From Allopontixanthobacter sp041552775 (lineage in GTDB: Bacteria > Pseudomonadota > Alphaproteobacteria > Sphingomonadales > Sphingomonadaceae): a stretch of DNA of 64,000 nucleotides. Made by a program: the position numbers and the translations under genes. Shown here one piece after another: positions 54,024 through 63,666 of this stretch. Positions within the stretch are counted from its first letter, which is position 1, and each line of letters starts with the position of its first letter. The notes beneath the pieces were generated by a model. It searched no databases. It saw only the letters and a list, made by a program, of their open reading frames with translations, and had not been told where the DNA came from. The stretch covers positions 62,001 through 126,000 of the forward strand of contig JBFEKH010000001.1 in assembly GCA_041552775.1 (NCBI GenBank), in the 5' to 3' direction.

Positions 54024-54782
54024 ATGATGCACCAGCGCCCAAGCGATCCCGCGCCGCTTCCACGGGAAGAGTTTACCCTCCCCGCCCGCGGTTGGCGGAT
54101 CGACCCTTACAAGGCAGTTGGCGTGACCGCGCTGTGCTGGACCGCATTCGCCATTATCGCGTGGCTGGTCCATCATGGCCGCACCGGCGCGATCGACCGC
54201 TTGGGCCTAATGTTCTGGCGCAATGGCGGCGATCTGGCGCCGCGCGGATCGACCCAGTTGCTGGAGGCGGTGCGCGACATGACTGCGCTGGGCGGCACGC
54301 TGATCATGACCATGATGATGTTCGCCGCGGTGGCTGCGCTGCTATTCCTGAGAATGCGGTGGGAAGCCGTGCTGCTGGTGCTGAGCGTGGTCAGCGGCAC
54401 CCTGACCGAAACCATGATGAAACTGCTGTTTGGCCGTGCGCGCCCCGAAATCGTGCCCCATCTGACGGAGGCGGGCGGCATGAGTTTCCCCAGCGGACAC
54501 AGCTTCAATTCCGCGATGATCTATGTCGCGATTGCGCTGGCCTTCGCCACTATCAGCGCGCGCGAAGCGGTGCGGATCACGATCATCGGCGCGGCGCTAG
54601 TCCTGTCCGCCATGATCGCCACCAGCCGCGTGTGGCTGGGCGTGCATTTCCCCAGCGATGTCGTCGCGGGCTGGCTCGGCGGGGTTGGCTGGGCGTTTCT
54701 GGCTTCGGCCTTGTTCTTCCGCCCGGCGAAGGCGGTGGCGGAGAGCGAAACAGCAAAGAAACTCGATCCGGCTAGCGAATAG
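54024..54782 (+). CDS. PAP2 family phosphatase
   Basis: This is an inner-membrane phosphatase of 252 residues with about six membrane helices. The three catalytic motifs are KLLFGRARP (133-141), SFPSGH (154-159) and SRVWLGVHFPSD (201-212). Family members remove phosphate from phosphatidic acid or undecaprenyl diphosphate. The latter would serve the polysaccharide pathways here, but this is unproven. It overlaps the tail of the DUF457 gene by 11 bases, end to end. The second codon is also Met. Confidence 0.93.
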   Translation: MMHQRPSDPAPLPREEFTLPARGWRIDPYKAVGVTALCWTAFAIIAWLVHHGRTGAIDRLGLMFWRNGGDLAPRGSTQLLEAVRDMTALGGTLIMTMMMFAAVAALLFLRMRWEAVLLVLSVVSGTLTETMMKLLFGRARPEIVPHLTEAGGMSFPSGHSFNSAMIYVAIALAFATISAREAVRITIIGAALVLSAMIATSRVWLGVHFPSDVVAGWLGGVGWAFLASALFFRPAKAVAESETAKKLDPASE

Positions 54783-55728
54783 GCTCGCACTTCACATCAG
54801 GTAGCGGAACCGAGAAGTTGTCGCGGGCGCGCGGATCGTAGAAGCGCGCATCGCGAAGGATCACTGACCCATCCGGTGCGCGTTCGGCAAAGGGTGCGCG
54901 GGACCAGAAGATGAAGGCGCCAAGGTCGCGGTTTGATCGGCGTAGGAGATTTATGTCGGGCCAGCGACAGTTCAATTGGGGACTTGGCAGGTCACTTTCA
55001 AGCTCGACCGCACCTCCCGGAAATAAAGAAAGAAAAGTAAACCAGTTAGCCCCGTCAAGACCAACGATCTGCTGACGTTGCCAAAACACAATCGGCACGG
55101 GACTGGTAATAAACTCGGCTTCACCGACCATCTGGTTTCCGAATTCGGCCTTGTCATATCCGGTGATTGCACCGTTCAAACCGATATAGCCCAACGCCAC
55201 CGCAATAGCGATCCGTGCGGGCCGCTGCCACTCCCCGCCCCGCTTCTCCCGCCGAAGCGAGAACCATGTAGCAAAGCCCATCAACGCCCACAGCCAAACA
55301 TCGATGATGAACAGCGTATCGCCGTAGAACCACTGGCTCGAAAACGGCTCCAGCAGCCGGATGCCGTAAACGTTGAGCCAGTCAAGCGCCGGGTGCGTCA
55401 GACAGCCAATGAAGCTCAGCAGGAACAGCCATTTGAAACTGACGGGCAGCCGCCCCTCAGGTCGCTTTCCCCGCCGCGCCTGCCACCGGTCGAACCCGTA
55501 CAGCAGGCCCGCCAGTATGAGCGGCAGCAGCACCCACGCAATCGGCCCATGGGTAATCCCGCGCCGGAAGCCGAGATGCTCCACCCCGTCCAGCCAGAAT
55601 AGACACGCCGCATCCACATCGGGCAAATTGGCGCCGATAATGAGCGCGGGCATCGCCAGCCCGGTCTTGCACTTCAGCCCCGCCTGACCCAGCAGCGCCC
55701 CGGTAAGTGAGTGGGTAAGATTATCCAC
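54772..55728 (-). CDS. Metal-dependent hydrolase of the YdjM/DUF457 membrane family
   Basis: This is a 318-residue membrane protein. The N-terminal signature is MDNLTHSLTGALLGQ, with NLPDVDA and FRRGITHGPIAW giving the His and Asp pairs thought to bind metal, and HPALDWLNVYG as a third. Four helices occupy the first 200 residues; the C-terminal part is periplasmic or cytosolic. YdjM in E. coli is LexA-controlled. No SOS box is visible here. It is 12 bases after korB on the same strand. Confidence 0.9.
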   Translation of the reverse strand: MDNLTHSLTGALLGQAGLKCKTGLAMPALIIGANLPDVDAACLFWLDGVEHLGFRRGITHGPIAWVLLPLILAGLLYGFDRWQARRGKRPEGRLPVSFKWLFLLSFIGCLTHPALDWLNVYGIRLLEPFSSQWFYGDTLFIIDVWLWALMGFATWFSLRREKRGGEWQRPARIAIAVALGYIGLNGAITGYDKAEFGNQMVGEAEFITSPVPIVFWQRQQIVGLDGANWFTFLSLFPGGAVELESDLPSPQLNCRWPDINLLRRSNRDLGAFIFWSRAPFAERAPDGSVILRDARFYDPRARDNFSVPLPDVKCEPIR

Positions 55729-55740
55729 GCGCCCGGCCGA

Positions 55741-56790
55741 TTAGTCGGTCGGGTGGCCTTCACTTGCTTCCACGGTCCAGGTCTGCCCCTTCGCCAGCAA
55801 TTTCGCCAGATTGGCTTCCTTGCCTGCGGCGGACTTGGCACGTTCTTCGATCACCGCGCTTTCGAAGGTCGGCTGCGGATCATCATAGAGGACGCCCAGC
55901 GCCATCGGGAACGGGCCGAACGGCATTTCCACCAGCATGTGCACGATGGTGCGGTTGGTCTGGTCATGGACCAGCACGCCCGCTGCTTCCCAGTCACCAT
56001 CGACCACTTCGACAACCTTCAGTGCCAGCTTGTCGGTGTCGAGCGCGATGCCCTTGTCGAGGCCGGTTTTCGGATCGCCAAACAACATCGGCTTGCCATC
56101 TTCCAGCCATAGCTGTCGGTCGCCGGCACCCTTGGGCGCTGCAAAATCTTCGAACACGTCCTTGTTATAGACGATGCAGTTCTGGAAAATCTCGATGAAC
56201 GCCGCGCCTTGGTGAGCGTGCGCTGCCTTCAAGACGTCAGGCAGATTCTTCGACACGTCAAAACCACGCGCCACGAACCGCGCGCCCGCGCCCAGTGCAA
56301 AGGCACAAGGCTTGGCCGGGTGATCGTAAGACCCGAGCGGCGTAGAAGGCGATTTGGTGCCTTCGCGGCTGGTCGGCGATGCCTGCCCCTTGGTCAGGCC
56401 GTAAATCTCGTTGTTGAACAGCATGATCTGCATATTCACGTTCCGGCGCAGCACATGCATCATGTGGTTGCCCCCGATGGAAAGCCCATCACCGTCGCCG
56501 GTCACCAACCAGATGTCCAGATCCGGATTGGCCAGCTTTACGCCAGTGGCAACTGCCGGCGCGCGGCCGTGGATGGTGTGGAAGCCGTATGTTTCCATGT
56601 AATAGGGGAACCGGCTGGAACAGCCGATGCCGCTGATGAACACCGTGTTGGACGGATTACAACCAAGCTGCGGCAAGGTGCGCTGCACCGCCTTCAGGAT
56701 CGCATAATCGCCGCAACCTGGGCACCAGCGAACTTCCTGATCGGTTTCCCAATCCTTCAGCGTGGTTTCGATCTTGGTCATCTCGTTCAT
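55741..56790 (-). CDS. korB: 2-oxoacid:ferredoxin oxidoreductase beta subunit
   Basis: This is the thiamine diphosphate-binding subunit, 349 residues. WCPGCGDY near 22-29 and GDGDGLSIGGNH near 98-109 form the ThDP/Mg site and the Fe-S ligands. With KorA it oxidises a 2-oxoacid, most likely 2-oxoglutarate, to acyl-CoA with ferredoxin as acceptor. Its start overlaps the korA stop (ATGA, 56787-56790). Confidence 0.94.
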   Translation of the reverse strand: MNEMTKIETTLKDWETDQEVRWCPGCGDYAILKAVQRTLPQLGCNPSNTVFISGIGCSSRFPYYMETYGFHTIHGRAPAVATGVKLANPDLDIWLVTGDGDGLSIGGNHMMHVLRRNVNMQIMLFNNEIYGLTKGQASPTSREGTKSPSTPLGSYDHPAKPCAFALGAGARFVARGFDVSKNLPDVLKAAHAHQGAAFIEIFQNCIVYNKDVFEDFAAPKGAGDRQLWLEDGKPMLFGDPKTGLDKGIALDTDKLALKVVEVVDGDWEAAGVLVHDQTNRTIVHMLVEMPFGPFPMALGVLYDDPQPTFESAVIEERAKSAAGKEANLAKLLAKGQTWTVEASEGHPTD

Positions 56791-58757
56791 GCGTCCAACT
56801 CCGGACTTGGCAATTGAGTGGTGTTTACCGGAACTTCACCGCCCTCATTGCCGGGAATACCGTCGAAATATTTTCCGATCGCCGCTTCCAGCTCGGCAAT
56901 GGAAAACGGCTGTCCGCTGGTCTTGGTCAGCGGCTTTGCATCCACCAGGAACTGGTCGCGCAGTACGGTCTTGAACTGCCCGGTGTTCATTTCCGGAACC
57001 AGAATGTTGTCATATTTGCGCAGCAGGTCGCCCGTGTTGGACGGCATCGGCCAGATGTGGCGGAAATGGATGTGGCTGACGTCCAGCCCGCGCTTGCGGC
57101 AATTGTCGACCGCGCGGCGGATCGGGCCGAAGGTGCTGCCCCAGCCGACCACGGCCAGCGTGCCGCCGGCTTCATCGCCATCGGGGCCGTTCGTAACGCC
57201 CTGCGCCACCAGTTCCTTGGCAATGCCATCGATCTTGTCCCGGCGCGCATCCGTCATCGCCTGATGGTTGTCCGGCGCATAGTCGATGTGCCCGGTATTG
57301 ACCTGTTTTTCGATGCCGCCGATCCGGTGCATCAAATCAGGCGTGCCAGGCTTGATCCAAGGGCGAGCGCCCTTGGCATCGCGCTTGTAAGGCAGCAGCG
57401 TATCTTCGCCCTGCGCATCCTTGGCGTTCTTTTCTTCGAGGAATTTCGCGGGGAACGGCGCGAAGCTGTCTGGATCGGGCACCATCCACGGCTCTGCCGC
57501 ATTGGCGATATAGCCATCGGTCAGCAGCATCACCGGAGTCATATACTGCACCGCAATTCGGCAAGCCTCGATCGCGCATTCAAATGCATCACCGGGGCTG
57601 CTGGCGGCGATGACCGGCATCGGCGCATCGCCATTGCGGCCATAGACGGCCTGATACAGATCGCTCTGCTCGGTCTTGGTCGGCAAGCCGGTGGAAGGGC
57701 CGCCGCGCTGGCTGTTAACGATCACCAGCGGAAGCTCGGTCATGATCGCGAGGCCCATCGCCTCGGTCTTGAGCGCGATGCCTGGGCCGGAGGAGCTGGT
57801 GACGCCCAATTGCCCGGCATAGCTCGCACCGATGGCCGCGCAGATCGCGGCGATCTCGTCTTCCGCCTGGAAGGTAGTGACGCCAAATTCCTTCAGCCGC
57901 GCCAGATGGTGCAGGATCGCGGAGGCCGGCGTAATCGGATAGCCGCCGAAGAACATCGGCAATTCCGCCAATTGCGCGCCTGCCACCAGACCAAGCGAAA
58001 TCGCTTCGGCGCCGGTAATCGTGCGGTAAAGCCCCGGCGCGCTTTCTACCGGATCAATATGGAGCTGTTTCAGCGGGCCGGAAAGCTCCGCCGTTTCGCC
58101 GTAGGCATGGCCCGCATTCAGTGCGGCGATGTTGGCCCCGGCGATGTCGGGATTGTTCTTGAACTTGTTCTTCAACCAATCTTCGATCGGAGCGCGGTCA
58201 CGGTCGAACATCCACAGCGCCAGGCCCAGCGTCCACATATTCTTGGACCGCAGTGCATCCTTGTTACCAAGGCCGAAAGGCTTGACTGCCTCGATGGTCA
58301 GCGCGGAAATGTCGAATGCCAGCACATCCCATTTCGCCAGACTGCCATCATCCAGCGGCGAAACATCATATTTCGCCTTGTCGAGATTGCGCTTGGTGAA
58401 TTCGCCCGTGTCGATGATCACCAATCCGCCCGGTTTCAGCGCATCGATATTCACTTTCAAACCGGCGGGGTTCATCGCCACCAGCACATCAGGCGCATCG
58501 CCAGCGGTGCTGATTTCGCGGCTGCCGAAATTGATCTGGAAGGCAGACACCCCGAACAGCGTGCCCTGCGGCGCGCGGATTTCAGCGGGGAAATCGGGGA
58601 AGGTCGCCAGGTCGTTACCCGCCAGCGCGGTAGACAAGGTAAACTGCCCGCCAGTCAGCTGCATCCCGTCGCCGCTGTCCCCGGCAAAGCGGACGACAAC
58701 TGAATCGGGGGCCGCAGGTGCGGCATTATCGGGGGTCTTCGCGGCCAACGTAGCCAT
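56787..58757 (-). CDS. korA: 2-oxoacid:ferredoxin oxidoreductase alpha subunit (gamma-alpha fusion)
   Basis: This 656-residue subunit has an N-terminal gamma domain (RFAGDSGDGMQLTGGQF) and a C-terminal alpha domain that starts near 250 (GGYPITPAS, then FQAEDEIAAICAAIGASYAG). This two-gene form is the oxygen-tolerant type found in aerobic bacteria, from family knowledge. No ferredoxin gene is in the window. An inverted repeat lies 45 bases upstream of the start. Confidence 0.94.
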   Translation of the reverse strand: MATLAAKTPDNAAPAAPDSVVVRFAGDSGDGMQLTGGQFTLSTALAGNDLATFPDFPAEIRAPQGTLFGVSAFQINFGSREISTAGDAPDVLVAMNPAGLKVNIDALKPGGLVIIDTGEFTKRNLDKAKYDVSPLDDGSLAKWDVLAFDISALTIEAVKPFGLGNKDALRSKNMWTLGLALWMFDRDRAPIEDWLKNKFKNNPDIAGANIAALNAGHAYGETAELSGPLKQLHIDPVESAPGLYRTITGAEAISLGLVAGAQLAELPMFFGGYPITPASAILHHLARLKEFGVTTFQAEDEIAAICAAIGASYAGQLGVTSSSGPGIALKTEAMGLAIMTELPLVIVNSQRGGPSTGLPTKTEQSDLYQAVYGRNGDAPMPVIAASSPGDAFECAIEACRIAVQYMTPVMLLTDGYIANAAEPWMVPDPDSFAPFPAKFLEEKNAKDAQGEDTLLPYKRDAKGARPWIKPGTPDLMHRIGGIEKQVNTGHIDYAPDNHQAMTDARRDKIDGIAKELVAQGVTNGPDGDEAGGTLAVVGWGSTFGPIRRAVDNCRKRGLDVSHIHFRHIWPMPSNTGDLLRKYDNILVPEMNTGQFKTVLRDQFLVDAKPLTKTSGQPFSIAELEAAIGKYFDGIPGNEGGEVPVNTTQLPSPELDA

Positions 58758-58801
58758 GGTAATTCCTTATCGCGCGCTATCTCAAACGCTATACTATCAT
58801 A

Positions 58802-58832
58802 GGCTGGCACCTATGCACCTTGTCGGCCAGCC
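58802..58832 (-). promoter_or_regulatory. Inverted repeat upstream of korA (candidate operator)
   Basis: GGCTGGC-N17-GCCAGCC is a perfect 7-base dyad. Inside it GCACCT occurs twice, two bases apart. An AT-rich stretch (TATGATAGTATAG on the minus strand) lies between it and the korA start and could hold the -10 box. Confidence 0.35.
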
Positions 58833-58928
58833 GCAATGAAGTTTTTCTCCCTCATCGACAATATCTCGCATGAAAAAGCGGATAAGCGCGCTAAGGCCCT
58901 TCGCTGATGGTTAAGGGAGAGAGCCGAA

Positions 58929-59903
58929 ATGGCCGATAAAGAGCAGTTCGTTCGCAGCGACATGAAGGCACTGCTGGACGGCCTGGCCGCCATGGGCAGG
59001 CAGCCGGTCAGCGAGATGTCGCTGGAACAGGCGCGCGGCAGCTATCTTGCGCTGCATGCGATGGGGGACCGCCCGGCGCGCAATCTGGCCGTCATCCGCG
59101 ATCTGGCTTGCCCCGGTCCTGGCCCCGGCCCTGGGCGCGACATTCCGCTGCGGATGTATGATCCACGGGAAAGCCGCGAACCCGGACCGGTGATCGTATT
59201 CTACCACGGCGGCGGATATGTGATCGGCGATCTCGAAAGCCATCACAATCTGTGCACCGAAATCGCCGCTCAGATGGATCTGCCGGTGGTTGCAGTGGAT
59301 TATCGGCGTGCACCCGAACATCCCTTCCCCGCCGCAGTTGACGATTGCGAAGCGGCGGCGCGGTGGATCGCCGCCTCGCCCGATGCCCTCGCGCGCGGTG
59401 CAACAGGGCTGGTGCTGATCGGGGACAGCGCAGGCGGCAATGCCAGCATCGTGACGGCGCAGGCACTCGCCGAAAATGCCGCCGCGGTTCCAGTGGTGCT
59501 GCAGGTTCCCCTGTTTCCGCTGACCACCGACATTGACGATTGTCCCAGCATCGACGAATTTGCCGAGGGCTTCATCCTGACCAAGGCGGCGGTGGAGTTT
59601 TTCGACGTCGCCTATGCAGCCGATCGGTCGGACAAGCGCGCCACGCCGATCCTGGGCAATACCGCCTCCAGCCCGCCTACTGTCCTGGTCACCGCCAGCC
59701 TCGATCCGATCCGCGATTCGGGCCGTGCCTATGGTGCCGCATTAGCAACAGCGGGCGTGGAAATGGTGTTTCTCGAAATGAAGGGTTTGACCCATAGCTT
59801 CACCAATTTAAGGCAGGCGGTTCCCAGCGCGCAGGCAGATGTGGAACGAATCTTTGCCGCCATGCGATTTATGCTGGACAGGAATTCAGGTGGAGCAGTT
59901 TGA
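58929..59903 (+). CDS. Alpha/beta hydrolase (hormone-sensitive-lipase family)
   Basis: This 324-residue esterase has the HSL-family oxyanion motif YHGGGYVIGDL (92-102) and the nucleophile Ser167 in GDSAGG. The acid and base follow in DPIRDSG and LTHSF. A PGPGPGPG tract at 62-69 looks like a small repeat expansion in a loop. It probably cleaves short-chain esters in the cytosol. GGGAGAG precedes the ATG. rppH follows with no gap. Confidence 0.93.
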   Translation: MADKEQFVRSDMKALLDGLAAMGRQPVSEMSLEQARGSYLALHAMGDRPARNLAVIRDLACPGPGPGPGRDIPLRMYDPRESREPGPVIVFYHGGGYVIGDLESHHNLCTEIAAQMDLPVVAVDYRRAPEHPFPAAVDDCEAAARWIAASPDALARGATGLVLIGDSAGGNASIVTAQALAENAAAVPVVLQVPLFPLTTDIDDCPSIDEFAEGFILTKAAVEFFDVAYAADRSDKRATPILGNTASSPPTVLVTASLDPIRDSGRAYGAALATAGVEMVFLEMKGLTHSFTNLRQAVPSAQADVERIFAAMRFMLDRNSGGAV

Positions 59904-60392
59904 GTGACCAAGGATAGGGACCTTCCTACCGCATATCGGCCCTGTGTCGGGATTATGCTGGTCAATGCCGATGGCAAGGTATTCGTCGGCCGCCGGATCG
60001 ACACCAAGGAAGGCGATTGGTGGCAGATGCCGCAAGGCGGCGTCGATCGCGGCGAAGATCTGGAACTGGCGCTGTGGCGCGAATTGCACGAGGAAACGGG
60101 CGTCACATCAGCCCATGCCACGCTGATCAAGCGCATGGCGGATGATATCGCCTATGATCTGCCGGATGATCTAATGGGCAAATTATGGGGCGGAAAATAT
60201 CGCGGCCAGATGCAAAGCTGGTTCATGCTCCGCTTCATCGGCAGCGATGCCGATATCAATCTGGAAGCCCATGATCCGGCTGAATTCTGCGACTGGAAAT
60301 GGGTCGATCCCGAAGATCTGCCGAACTTGATAATCCCGTTCAAGAAACGGGTATATCGCACTGTTCTGGAAGCGTTTCGCGAGCTGGTTTAA
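59904..60392 (+). CDS. rppH: RNA pyrophosphohydrolase
   Basis: This Nudix enzyme of 162 residues removes pyrophosphate from 5'-triphosphate RNA ends, starting RNase E decay. The Nudix box runs GGVDRGEDLELALWRELHEE near 47-66. YRPCVGIMLVN at the start is RppH/NudH-like. The GTG start directly follows the esterase stop, so translation is likely coupled. It converges on the TPR gene with a four-base gap. Confidence 0.95.
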   Translation: MTKDRDLPTAYRPCVGIMLVNADGKVFVGRRIDTKEGDWWQMPQGGVDRGEDLELALWRELHEETGVTSAHATLIKRMADDIAYDLPDDLMGKLWGGKYRGQMQSWFMLRFIGSDADINLEAHDPAEFCDWKWVDPEDLPNLIIPFKKRVYRTVLEAFRELV

Positions 60393-60396
60393 CTGC

Positions 60397-60903
60397 TCAG
60401 TTTTGGCCAACGGGACTATCAGCGGGCATTACCACTTCGGCAGTCATCACACGGGATATGGGTCCGCGCTGGATTGCCATCGCCAAGTCCTGCGTTTCCT
60501 GGCAGCCTGAACCGCATAGCGATTGCAGTTTCGCCAGGTTGAGCCGAGCCTTTTCCACCGCGCCTTTTTCCACCAGTGCCTCGCCCTCGCCCGAAATTGC
60601 GTTGAAATTGCCGGGTTCGCGCTTCAGCGCCTCGCGGTAATAGCGGATCGCCTTGCCCTGCAGCCCCTCCACACGGGCAGCCTCAGCCATTTCCAGATAG
60701 ATGCCGGTGTAGGCCGGGTCGACCGCCAGCGCGGCTTCAAATGCGTCGATCGCCTTTTGCGGCTGATCAGCGTTCAAGGCCGAGCGCCCTTGCGCAATCA
60801 GCATCGCCGCGCGCGGATCGGGCTTCGGGTCTGCCGTGTAACCTACGCTCGCTGTCACTGCGGCCAGCAGGGAAAGGGCGGCGGCGGCGGGTGCGAAACG
60901 CAT
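60397..60903 (-). CDS. Periplasmic tetratricopeptide repeat protein
   Basis: This 168-residue protein has a Sec signal (FAPAAAALSLLAAVTASVG). About two and a half TPR units follow, seen in ALNADQPQKAIDAFEAALAVDP and YTGIYLEMAEAARVEGLQGK. A Cys pair, LCGSGC, lies near the C-terminus. TPR proteins act as adaptors; the partner is unknown. The ATG at 60903 is preferred since GGAG is six bases upstream; the frame is open to 60981. Confidence 0.88.
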   Translation of the reverse strand: MRFAPAAAALSLLAAVTASVGYTADPKPDPRAAMLIAQGRSALNADQPQKAIDAFEAALAVDPAYTGIYLEMAEAARVEGLQGKAIRYYREALKREPGNFNAISGEGEALVEKGAVEKARLNLAKLQSLCGSGCQETQDLAMAIQRGPISRVMTAEVVMPADSPVGQN

Positions 60904-60992
60904 GATTAGCTCCATTGGTGCGGCCTTGAGGCCCGGTCTGGCCAAAAAACTTGACCTAAAGAGACGATAAGAATCGGCCATGGACGCTCACG

Positions 60993-62189
60993 CTAACACG
61001 GTGAAGATAGACTCGCGATGAAAAATCCGTCCGTGCCGTCATGATACGGCGTCAGGCGCGTTCCCTGACTGCGAATGCGCCCGATCGGCAAGTCCAGCGG
61101 ATCGGCAGTCCAGCCAGGATGCGTTGCCATGAAAGACTGCACTCGGCCGCGGCCTTCTTCGTCCAGCAGCGAGCAGGTGATATACACAATCCGCCCGCCG
61201 GGTTTTACAAGTTTTGCCGCCAGTTCAAGCAGATAGGACTGTACGTTGGCATAGCGTGCCAACTGCCGGTCATCCAGCCGCCAGCGCGCTTCGGGGTTGC
61301 GGCGCCAGGTTCCGGTGCCCGAACAGGGCGCATCGACCAACACCGCATCAACGCCGCCTTCTTCTGCCATGGCCGGCCAGCCCCGGATCATGTCCAGTTC
61401 CTTGTTCGGATTGAGCAGCAGGCTTTCGATAATCCCTGCCCCGGCACCTTCGGCGCGGGGACGCAGGCGTGACAGCCGCCCGCGATCGGTATCGGTGGCG
61501 AGCAATTTGCCCTGATTTTCCATCGCCGCGGCCAAGGCCAACGTCTTGCCGCCCGCACCAGCGCACAGATCGATAATTGTTTCGCCGGGCTTCGCATTCA
61601 GCGCATGACAGGCCCATTGGCTGCCGTGGTCCTGGATTTCGACCAGTCCGTTCCTGTAGGCATCCCATTGTTCCACCTGCGTGCCCGCTTCGTAGCGCAG
61701 GCCCTGCGGTGCAGCGAGATGCTCGCCAGCAACGGGAAGTTCCAGCGTGGCGCGGTCCGCCTTCAGCGTATTCACCCGCAGATCGAGCGGCGCGCGGCCC
61801 AGCAGCGCTTCTGCCTCCTCGCCCCAGATCTCCGATTTGCCCAGGCGTTCGGTCAGCCATTCCGGCGAGATCCCGCCTTCCGCCGCGGTTTCGCCGGCCT
61901 GGACGGGCGCAGGACCGTGGCCGACACCGTCGAACAGGGCCAGGATTTCGGGGTCAATCTCGGCCAGACGCAGCATCGCCGCACGGCCACTAGCCGGCAC
62001 CGGGCCGCAGGCCCGAATGGCGGAATAGACCATTTCACGGACAGCGCGCCGGTCCTTGCTGCCAGCGTATCGGCGGACCCGGAAATACTCCGCAATCAGC
62101 CGGTCGGCAGGCGCACCGTTGTTGCTGGCCGCTTCGATGATCGAATCCAGCAGTTCAATCGCAGCCTGAATTCTCGCTCCAGGGATCAT
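60993..62189 (-). CDS. rsmB: RsmB-family rRNA (cytosine-C5)-methyltransferase
   Basis: This 398-residue enzyme methylates cytosine C5 in rRNA, probably 16S. An N-terminal NusB-like helical domain covers about 1-130. The SAM site is IDLCAGAGGKTLALAA, the release Cys is in DAPCSGTGTW and the catalytic Cys in YITCSLLDEEG. The ATG immediately follows the guaB stop (TAG then ATG), so the two are co-transcribed. Confidence 0.93.
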   Translation of the reverse strand: MIPGARIQAAIELLDSIIEAASNNGAPADRLIAEYFRVRRYAGSKDRRAVREMVYSAIRACGPVPASGRAAMLRLAEIDPEILALFDGVGHGPAPVQAGETAAEGGISPEWLTERLGKSEIWGEEAEALLGRAPLDLRVNTLKADRATLELPVAGEHLAAPQGLRYEAGTQVEQWDAYRNGLVEIQDHGSQWACHALNAKPGETIIDLCAGAGGKTLALAAAMENQGKLLATDTDRGRLSRLRPRAEGAGAGIIESLLLNPNKELDMIRGWPAMAEEGGVDAVLVDAPCSGTGTWRRNPEARWRLDDRQLARYANVQSYLLELAAKLVKPGGRIVYITCSLLDEEGRGRVQSFMATHPGWTADPLDLPIGRIRSQGTRLTPYHDGTDGFFIASLSSPC

Positions 62190-63647
62190 CTAGCGAGTCG
62201 GGTAATTCGGCGCTTCGCGGGTAATCGCCACGTCATGGACATGGCTTTCCTGCAAACCGGCATTGGTGATGCGCACGAATTTGGCATTGGTCCGCAAATC
62301 TTCGATCGTGGCGGAGCCCGTGTAACCCATCGCAGCCTTTACGCCGCCGACGAGCTGGTGAACGATATCCTTGGCCGGCCCCTTATACGGCACCTGGCCT
62401 TCTATCCCTTCGGGAACCAGCTTCATCGAATCCTTGATGTCTTGCTGGAAATAGCGGTCGGCACTGCCGCGCGCCATTGCGCCCACGCTGCCCATGCCGC
62501 GGTAGCTCTTATAGCTGCGGCCCTTGAACAGGAACGTCTCGCCCGGGGCTTCCTCGGTACCGGCCAGCAGCGATCCGACCATGATGGTGGATGCGCCCGC
62601 TGCCAGCGCCTTGGCCGCATCGCCAGAAGTCCGCAGGCCGCCATCTGCGATCACCGGAACGCCGGATTTTGCCGCTTCGGCGGCGCATTCCAGCACGGCG
62701 GTCAGTTGGGGCACGCCGACACCGGCGACAATTCGGGTGGTGCAGATCGAACCCGGACCGATACCGACCTTGATGGCGTCCGCACCCGCATCGATCAACG
62801 CGCGCGTTGCCTCTGCCGTGGCGACATTGCCGGCCACGATCTGGACGGAATTGCTGAGTTTCTTGGCCCGTTCCACCGCCCGCGCCACATCCTTGTTGTG
62901 GCCGTGCGCGGTATCGATGATCACCACGTCGACTTCGGCCTCGATCAGCGCCTGGGTGCGCTCGAAGCCCTTGTCACCCACGGTGGTCGCGGCTGCGACG
63001 CGCAGGCGGCCAGTACTGTCCTTGGTAGCGCTCGGATAATTGACCGCTTTTTCGATGTCCTTGACCGTAATCAGGCCGATGCAGTGGTATTTCTCGTCCA
63101 CCACGATCAGCTTTTCGATCCGGCGCTGGTGGAGCAGGCGGCGCGCTTCCTCCTGTCCGACACCCAGCCCGACAGTCGCCAGATTGTCCGTCGTCATCAA
63201 TTCGCGGACCGGCTGCATGGGGTTTTCCGCAAAGCGCACATCGCGATTGGTCAATATGCCGCACAGCTTGCCGTCACGGTCCGCCACGGGAATGCCGCTG
63301 ATGCGGTGCTGCAACATCAGCGCCTGCGCTTCACCCAGGGTTGCATCGGGGGCAATGGTGATCGGGTTGACGACCATGCCGCTCTCGAACCGCTTCACCG
63401 CCCGTACGGCAGCGCATTGTTCGGCAATGTCGAGATTCCGGTGAAGCACGCCGATACCGCCCAATTGCGCCATGACTATCGCCATGTCCGCTTCGGTCAC
63501 GGTATCCATCGCGGCGGAGATCACCGGTATATTCAGCCGGATATCGCGCGTCAGCCAGGTGCTGGTATCGGCCATGCTGGGCACGATGTCGCTTTCAGCC
63601 GGACGCAACAGAACGTCGTCATAGGTAAGGCCGAGAGGGATATCCAT
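62190..63647 (-). CDS. guaB: Inosine-5'-monophosphate dehydrogenase
   Basis: This NAD-dependent enzyme converts IMP to XMP, the committed step to GMP. It has 485 residues: a TIM barrel interrupted by two CBS domains at about 90-205 and the catalytic Cys302 in GPGSICTTRIV. The start is ATG at 63647 (MDIPLGLTYDDVLLRP), the family consensus. An in-frame ATG at 63713 would add 22 residues, including a twice-repeated APQS. Confidence 0.97.
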   Translation of the reverse strand: MDIPLGLTYDDVLLRPAESDIVPSMADTSTWLTRDIRLNIPVISAAMDTVTEADMAIVMAQLGGIGVLHRNLDIAEQCAAVRAVKRFESGMVVNPITIAPDATLGEAQALMLQHRISGIPVADRDGKLCGILTNRDVRFAENPMQPVRELMTTDNLATVGLGVGQEEARRLLHQRRIEKLIVVDEKYHCIGLITVKDIEKAVNYPSATKDSTGRLRVAAATTVGDKGFERTQALIEAEVDVVIIDTAHGHNKDVARAVERAKKLSNSVQIVAGNVATAEATRALIDAGADAIKVGIGPGSICTTRIVAGVGVPQLTAVLECAAEAAKSGVPVIADGGLRTSGDAAKALAAGASTIMVGSLLAGTEEAPGETFLFKGRSYKSYRGMGSVGAMARGSADRYFQQDIKDSMKLVPEGIEGQVPYKGPAKDIVHQLVGGVKAAMGYTGSATIEDLRTNAKFVRITNAGLQESHVHDVAITREAPNYPTR

Positions 63648-63666
63648 GTGTGCCACTTTCGCTTGG

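Noticed and set aside
56814..58703. 629-codon open frame antisense to korA
   Set aside because: It is a shadow of korA, rich in Arg, His and Gln with no domain pattern and no ribosome site.
58907..58914. CtrA-like half site TTAACCAT (minus strand) before the HSL-type esterase gene
   Set aside because: Only one half site is present, overlapping the ribosome-site region; the TTAA-N7-TTAA pair is missing.
59111..59134. PGPGPGPG-coding tract as a possible phase-variable repeat in the esterase gene
   Set aside because: The units are few and imperfect, and the tract lies in a loop where length changes by three or six bases would not shift the frame.
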